Below are positions 60,150 to 64,000 of a stretch of 64,000 bases of DNA, one piece after another (position 1 is the stretch's first letter; every line of letters begins with the position of its first letter). Below the pieces are notes generated by a model. That model had not been told where the DNA came from. It did not search any database and saw only the letters and a list, made by a program, of their open reading frames with translations. Origin of the DNA: Streptococcus tangpeifui (GTDB taxonomy: Bacteria > Bacillota > Bacilli > Lactobacillales > Streptococcaceae); contig NZ_JAAKDU010000003.1 in assembly GCF_011038795.1 (NCBI RefSeq), positions 186,001-250,000 on the forward strand, read 5' to 3'. Both the position numbers and the translations under genes were made by a program.

Positions 60150-62819
60150 TTAGAACTCTACATACAATGTCACAAATTTATTATACCCTAAATGCCCCAA
60201 TAAAACTTTATCACTAACAAGATCTAGACTTTCTTTTGTTTCTTCTTTCAGATTTACAAGTTCTGCAACTGAAGGCTGTTTGTTAAAAGTAATTTCTGGC
60301 GAAACCTCTTCATCGTATTGTCCATTATAAAGACGTAAAATATAACCTGAACGCTCTTCTGCTTTTTTAACAACACTGAGAATTCCATCTGAATTTAACT
60401 TGAATAACTCGTTCTTAACATCTAGTGTTTTTTCAACTTCAAATTGTGTAAAACGAAGACGCGTATTTAGATAATCTGAATATTGATAAATCTGAACACC
60501 TTTAAGATAATCACTCACCACATTTGCCAAATGATAATTATTCATATCTCCTTGATAGTAGATAGCAGAAAATTGATAACTCATGACCTTATGGCACTGA
60601 GCATCTGGTGTTTCAATGACTGTTTCACCTGAAGCACGTCCTGGTCTATATAACAAGTTTTCTCGACCCATGTGACCATAGGTTCTAAATAGTGTTAAAC
60701 GAATGGTATCAAAATTGTCTCCTACTATTTCGTATTCACGAACACCTTTAGGAATAACAGCAACACCTCGTTCATCATCATCTAAGGTGACAAATGACTG
60801 ACAGGTTTCAATCGCAATTGGAACTTCATTCCATTTCTCCGGCTCTTTTTCCCACAATGCCATGTTATCAGTAATTACTGGACGTTTGATAGCACCGAAT
60901 TGGTGGTCTGCTTTAGAGAATTTAGAAGCAATTTCACTATTGAATAACACGCACATGCGATGACTATCTACAAAACGATTATCTACCTCAAAGTTAAACT
61001 CGATAATTGGTGACTTATCTTTTAGAGTAATATCCAATTTGACTGGCAGATCTGTTGTTTTAAGACCTTTTGCACGCTCTTCAAGATTTCTTGGAACCTT
61101 GAAATCATAACTTAAACTCATTGTACTGATTAACTTAGAAACTTTTGTTGAAGCAGCTGGTACAAACTCATTAGAGTTAATGACTAAATCTTCACGTGGT
61201 GGAGAATAGTTAAATGAATCTCCACCATCTCCATTTTCTTGTAAAACTGCCTGGTTGCAGTAAAGTTTACCAGATATTTTATCTAAAATATTAACTGTAT
61301 TTTCAGCATTCAAAGTAATGCTATAATACTGATTTTCAATAGTTGTTGATTGAGAAATTGCTTGTTCCTGATGAGTATCTGCATTCAAATCAAGATAGAA
61401 GGACTTATAACCAAAAGATGGTAAATTCTCAAACTTGATAGCAATTTTAACCTTAAAGACTTTTGATGGTTTATAAGTCTCTTTAGTAGAATCTAGAACA
61501 TTTCCTTGCCCTAGGATGTAGTCCGTTTGGTCTTCGGAAGAAGTAATCGTGTACTCATAACTATTTCCTTCAGCATCTTTAATAGCAAAATGATGCTGAG
61601 GTACATAGAATGTTGTCTCGAAAACGCCCGATTTTTCTCTACCTGATAGATTAAACACCGTAGCCGTAATATCTCGGTCAGCATCGATCCTCATGACAAT
61701 TTCACGCATCTTCAATTCTGCAAGATTTTCAGCTAAATCACGCGCTTTCTTATATCTCAGATAGACATCTTCATTTGTAGTATCGGAAACACAGGAACCA
61801 ATTGAATCATGAGCTGCATTTTCAAACATCAACTTCCAAATCTCTTTGACTACTTCTACTGGATATTCAAAACCTAAAGATTGAGAAAATGATAATAATG
61901 GTTCAAGAACGTTTACGAGGTAGTTTTGTACCTGAGTATTCAATTTTTTTAAGTCAGAGCGAGATGAAAAGATTGACTTATGAATACGCATCAACTTGCC
62001 ATTTAGTAACTCACCAGCAGCTTCTTCTAACTCAGGATGCTGTTCTTTAATAGCTTGGATATAGTCAGTGTAAGTTGAAATTTTAAATTCAAATTCTCCT
62101 TCATAAAATTTCTTCATACGCTCAACTAATTCAACGAGATTTTCCCTAGCCGGCGCTTGATCAAATCCGTTTGGAAAAACAACCTGATCCGTGCTACTTC
62201 TTGCCCAAATTCTGCTATAGGGCTCTTTATGTAGGTATTCTTTTAAGCGCTTATCATCTTCTGGAATATCTCCACCGATGTAATAACCTGCTTGAATTTG
62301 ATAAGCATTAACGGTTGTTCCGTCTTCACCACGCCACTTGAACTCTGATTGCTTGACATCATCATCACTGACACCACGCCAAAACAGAGTGTCTTCAATA
62401 CCAAATTCTTTATAAATTTGTGGCATTGCTGCTGATTGACCAAAAGAATCTGGGACATAGCCAACATTCATGTAATTACCAAACTCTTTGGAAATATTCA
62501 TGCCATAGAGCATATTTCTGACAATACTTTCCCCTGAAATAACCATTTGGTCAGTCTGTGTATACCATGGACCAATAATTAACTTACCTTCTTGGACTAA
62601 TTCTTTAATAACTTCCCTATCTTCAGGACACCAAGCTAGATAATCATCCAATAAAGAAGCCTGCCCATCCAGAGTATAAGTATCATAACCATTTTCTTCT
62701 TTTAATAAGGAAATAACTTTCTTTAAATTATTCATCAAATAGATTTTTGAACGACTTGTAGTAAAATACCACTCTCTATCCCAATGAGAGTGAGGAACAA
62801 TGTGTATAGTTTTTTTCAT
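60150..62819 (-). CDS. Alpha-mannosidase, glycoside hydrolase family 38
   Basis: 889 residues. N-terminal GH38 signature HIVPHSHWDREWYFTT gives metal-binding His and Asp; the nucleophile Asp is in YVPDSFGQSAAMPQIY (about 113), and later HDSIGSC contributes a metal His (about 340). The large C-terminal beta domains complete the family pattern. Start has AGGAAGG seven bases upstream. It lies 60 bases downstream of a fructose-family PTS EIIC, an arrangement like mngA-mngB, in which the enzyme cleaves imported mannosyl-glycerate phosphate; streptococcal relatives instead cleave host mannose glycans. Either is possible. Confidence 0.92.
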   Translation of the reverse strand: MKKTIHIVPHSHWDREWYFTTSRSKIYLMNNLKKVISLLKEENGYDTYTLDGQASLLDDYLAWCPEDREVIKELVQEGKLIIGPWYTQTDQMVISGESIVRNMLYGMNISKEFGNYMNVGYVPDSFGQSAAMPQIYKEFGIEDTLFWRGVSDDDVKQSEFKWRGEDGTTVNAYQIQAGYYIGGDIPEDDKRLKEYLHKEPYSRIWARSSTDQVVFPNGFDQAPARENLVELVERMKKFYEGEFEFKISTYTDYIQAIKEQHPELEEAAGELLNGKLMRIHKSIFSSRSDLKKLNTQVQNYLVNVLEPLLSFSQSLGFEYPVEVVKEIWKLMFENAAHDSIGSCVSDTTNEDVYLRYKKARDLAENLAELKMREIVMRIDADRDITATVFNLSGREKSGVFETTFYVPQHHFAIKDAEGNSYEYTITSSEDQTDYILGQGNVLDSTKETYKPSKVFKVKIAIKFENLPSFGYKSFYLDLNADTHQEQAISQSTTIENQYYSITLNAENTVNILDKISGKLYCNQAVLQENGDGGDSFNYSPPREDLVINSNEFVPAASTKVSKLISTMSLSYDFKVPRNLEERAKGLKTTDLPVKLDITLKDKSPIIEFNFEVDNRFVDSHRMCVLFNSEIASKFSKADHQFGAIKRPVITDNMALWEKEPEKWNEVPIAIETCQSFVTLDDDERGVAVIPKGVREYEIVGDNFDTIRLTLFRTYGHMGRENLLYRPGRASGETVIETPDAQCHKVMSYQFSAIYYQGDMNNYHLANVVSDYLKGVQIYQYSDYLNTRLRFTQFEVEKTLDVKNELFKLNSDGILSVVKKAEERSGYILRLYNGQYDEEVSPEITFNKQPSVAELVNLKEETKESLDLVSDKVLLGHLGYNKFVTLYVEF

Positions 62820-62836
62820 GATTAAACCTTCCTATT

Positions 62837-62867
62837 AAAAAAGCACATACCTCTTATGATATGTGCT
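62837..62867 (-). terminator. Terminator-like hairpin between EIIC and the mannosidase
   Basis: On the minus strand AGCACATA pairs with TATGTGCT and is followed by TTTTTT. It should reduce the mannosidase level relative to the PTS genes. Confidence 0.7.
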
Positions 62868-62879
62868 AATAATACGTAT

Positions 62880-63974
62880 TTACTCGAAACTAATCTCGAT
62901 ATCATCAACACTAATGTCTTCTGTTGAAGTACTTTCTTTAAAGTTGACAAATATTGGGGCTACCAATCCGATAAATGCTGCTCCAGCAAATAGACCGATG
63001 AGATAAGCCCATCCATTGCCTACTGTAAAGAAACCATACACACCACCAACTGGAGGCATTTTAGCATACATGCCAAGAGCAATACCGATAGCTGACGCAA
63101 GAGCACCGCCAATCATATTAACTGGAACCAACTTAAGTGGGTTTACCAGTGTAAATGGGATGGCACCTTCCGTGATACCAATGAACCCCATCACATAGTT
63201 ATTGCGACTTGCATCCAACAATTCATCACTCATTTTATTTTTGTGGAAAAGTGAGGCAAAAGCATACCCCATTGGGACGGCACAGATGGCAACATTTACG
63301 ATAATTGCTGGAAGATAAATACCTTCCGCTAGCAAAACATTACCAGCCATCCAAGATGCTTTGTTGATTGGACCACCCAGATCAGAACCAATCATAGCTC
63401 CCATAATAAGGGCCAGAACAACTTTATTGACATCATTTTCAATCATGCCTTTAATCCATGCGACAAGTCCCGTATTAATCGCGCCAAGTGGATCTGCAAG
63501 TAGAACTCCCATAACCAAAGCAACGGACATTGTTCCAAAGAGCGGAAAAACAATCAAAGGTAAAATGCCATTATATTTTTCTGGTACTTTGATATGATTT
63601 TTACACCAGACAACAACATAACCGGCTACAAAACCTGCAATCATAGCTCCTAAGAAGCCGGCATTTGTTTTTGAGGCAATCGCACCACCGATAAAACCTG
63701 CTCCAAGGGCTGCTTTGTCCGCAATTGAGTAAGCAATAAACCCCGCAAGAACTGTATTAATCAGGCCAATACCAGCCCAACCAACCTGTTCAATTTGATA
63801 TAAATAATGCGTGAATCCTGACGTTTCAGCATAGGGATCTAAGCTTGTAATTCCCATTACAAGAGCAATCATTTTAGGAATTGCTACAACTAATGACGCT
63901 CCAATAATCATAGGGAGAGCATAACTAATCCCTGTCATTAAATGACCTTTGGCCGTGTTAAGAAATTTTTTCAT
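62880..63974 (-). CDS. PTS fructose-family EIIC permease
   Basis: 364 residues from the ATG at 63974, which lies at a proper distance from AAAGGAG; GTG 63983 is in that Shine-Dalgarno and is less likely. About nine membrane helices; family blocks include ALPMIIGASLV, MGFIGITEGAIPF and DLGGPINKASWMAGN. No EIIA or EIIB part is fused, so those should be encoded just beyond the window edge, upstream on this strand. Together with the GH38 enzyme it suggests phosphorylative import of a mannoside (for example mannosyl-glycerate). Confidence 0.88.
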   Translation of the reverse strand: MKKFLNTAKGHLMTGISYALPMIIGASLVVAIPKMIALVMGITSLDPYAETSGFTHYLYQIEQVGWAGIGLINTVLAGFIAYSIADKAALGAGFIGGAIASKTNAGFLGAMIAGFVAGYVVVWCKNHIKVPEKYNGILPLIVFPLFGTMSVALVMGVLLADPLGAINTGLVAWIKGMIENDVNKVVLALIMGAMIGSDLGGPINKASWMAGNVLLAEGIYLPAIIVNVAICAVPMGYAFASLFHKNKMSDELLDASRNNYVMGFIGITEGAIPFTLVNPLKLVPVNMIGGALASAIGIALGMYAKMPPVGGVYGFFTVGNGWAYLIGLFAGAAFIGLVAPIFVNFKESTSTEDISVDDIEISFE

Positions 63975-64000
63975 CCCAATCACTCCTTTATTTATTCGAC

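Noticed and set aside
59946-60191. 81-codon ORF between the AraC and mannosidase genes
   Set aside because: No ribosome-binding site, odd composition, and it overlaps the mannosidase end.

Overview
The window looks like chromosome of an oral Streptococcus close to the mutans group. The main reasons are the gene order ylxM-ffh-satC-satD-satE (the secretion and acid tolerance operon described in S. mutans), a LicT/bgl beta-glucoside regulon, XerS with a difSL-like site, Ser/Ala-rich streptococcal surface proteins, and typical streptococcal GAGGCTGGGAC terminator hairpins. No rRNA, tRNA, CRISPR array, phage or complete insertion sequence was seen. Species is not assigned.

Layout. 1-4 kb: the tail of a possible glucan-binding-type protein, a heterodimeric ABC exporter and a VOC-fold protein. 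4.1-11.9 kb: the first beta-glucoside regulon: licT, a promoter with a LicT antitermination site, an unusual repeated leader, bglP, a cre-preceded lipoprotein carboxylesterase, a convergent AraC regulator and the 6-phospho-beta-glucosidase bglA. 11.9-15.7 kb: small membrane ORFs, a decayed gene, a secreted acidic beta-helix-type protein and a GNAT acetyltransferase. 16-20.7 kb: a Bce-type two-component/ABC peptide-resistance module whose ABC half is bracketed by inverted copies of a dispersed repeat. 21-27.2 kb: trmFO, an AI-2E family permease, and queCDE plus queF behind a preQ1-I riboswitch with terminator and antiterminator. 27.3-30.2 kb: a cystine symporter, xerS and difSL, which marks the replication terminus. 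In keeping with this, genes to the left are mostly on + and genes to the right mostly on -.

30.2-39.5 kb: two TetR-controlled export clusters, each with its own repeated candidate operators. 39.6-45.1 kb: the sat operon, with an internal promoter for satD-satE embedded in two palindromes. 45.2-50.2 kb: an esterase, a NagR-like GntR regulator, a membrane-anchored beta-helix protein and guaA. The 3' end of guaA is followed by a short AT-rich stretch (CPBP protease, gene fragments, RyR-like ORF) at what is a known integration hotspot in streptococci. 51.7-54.2 kb: msrA/msrB, preceded by a diverged copy of the bglP leader element, a third copy of the dispersed repeat, and a HAD phosphatase. 54.2-59.8 kb: a second beta-glucoside locus (PTS EIIBCA, frameshifted AEC transporter, GH1 enzyme) with a divergent AraC regulator. 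60-64 kb: a GH38 alpha-mannosidase and a fructose-family PTS EIIC, suggesting uptake and cleavage of a phosphorylated mannoside.

The most unusual signals are non-coding: (i) a ~113-base leader unit with compensatory stem changes at bglP and, diverged, at msrB; (ii) inverted repeat copies flanking the bceAB-like genes; (iii) trains of unrelated perfect hairpins with three-base loops; (iv) the palindrome-embedded satDE promoter.
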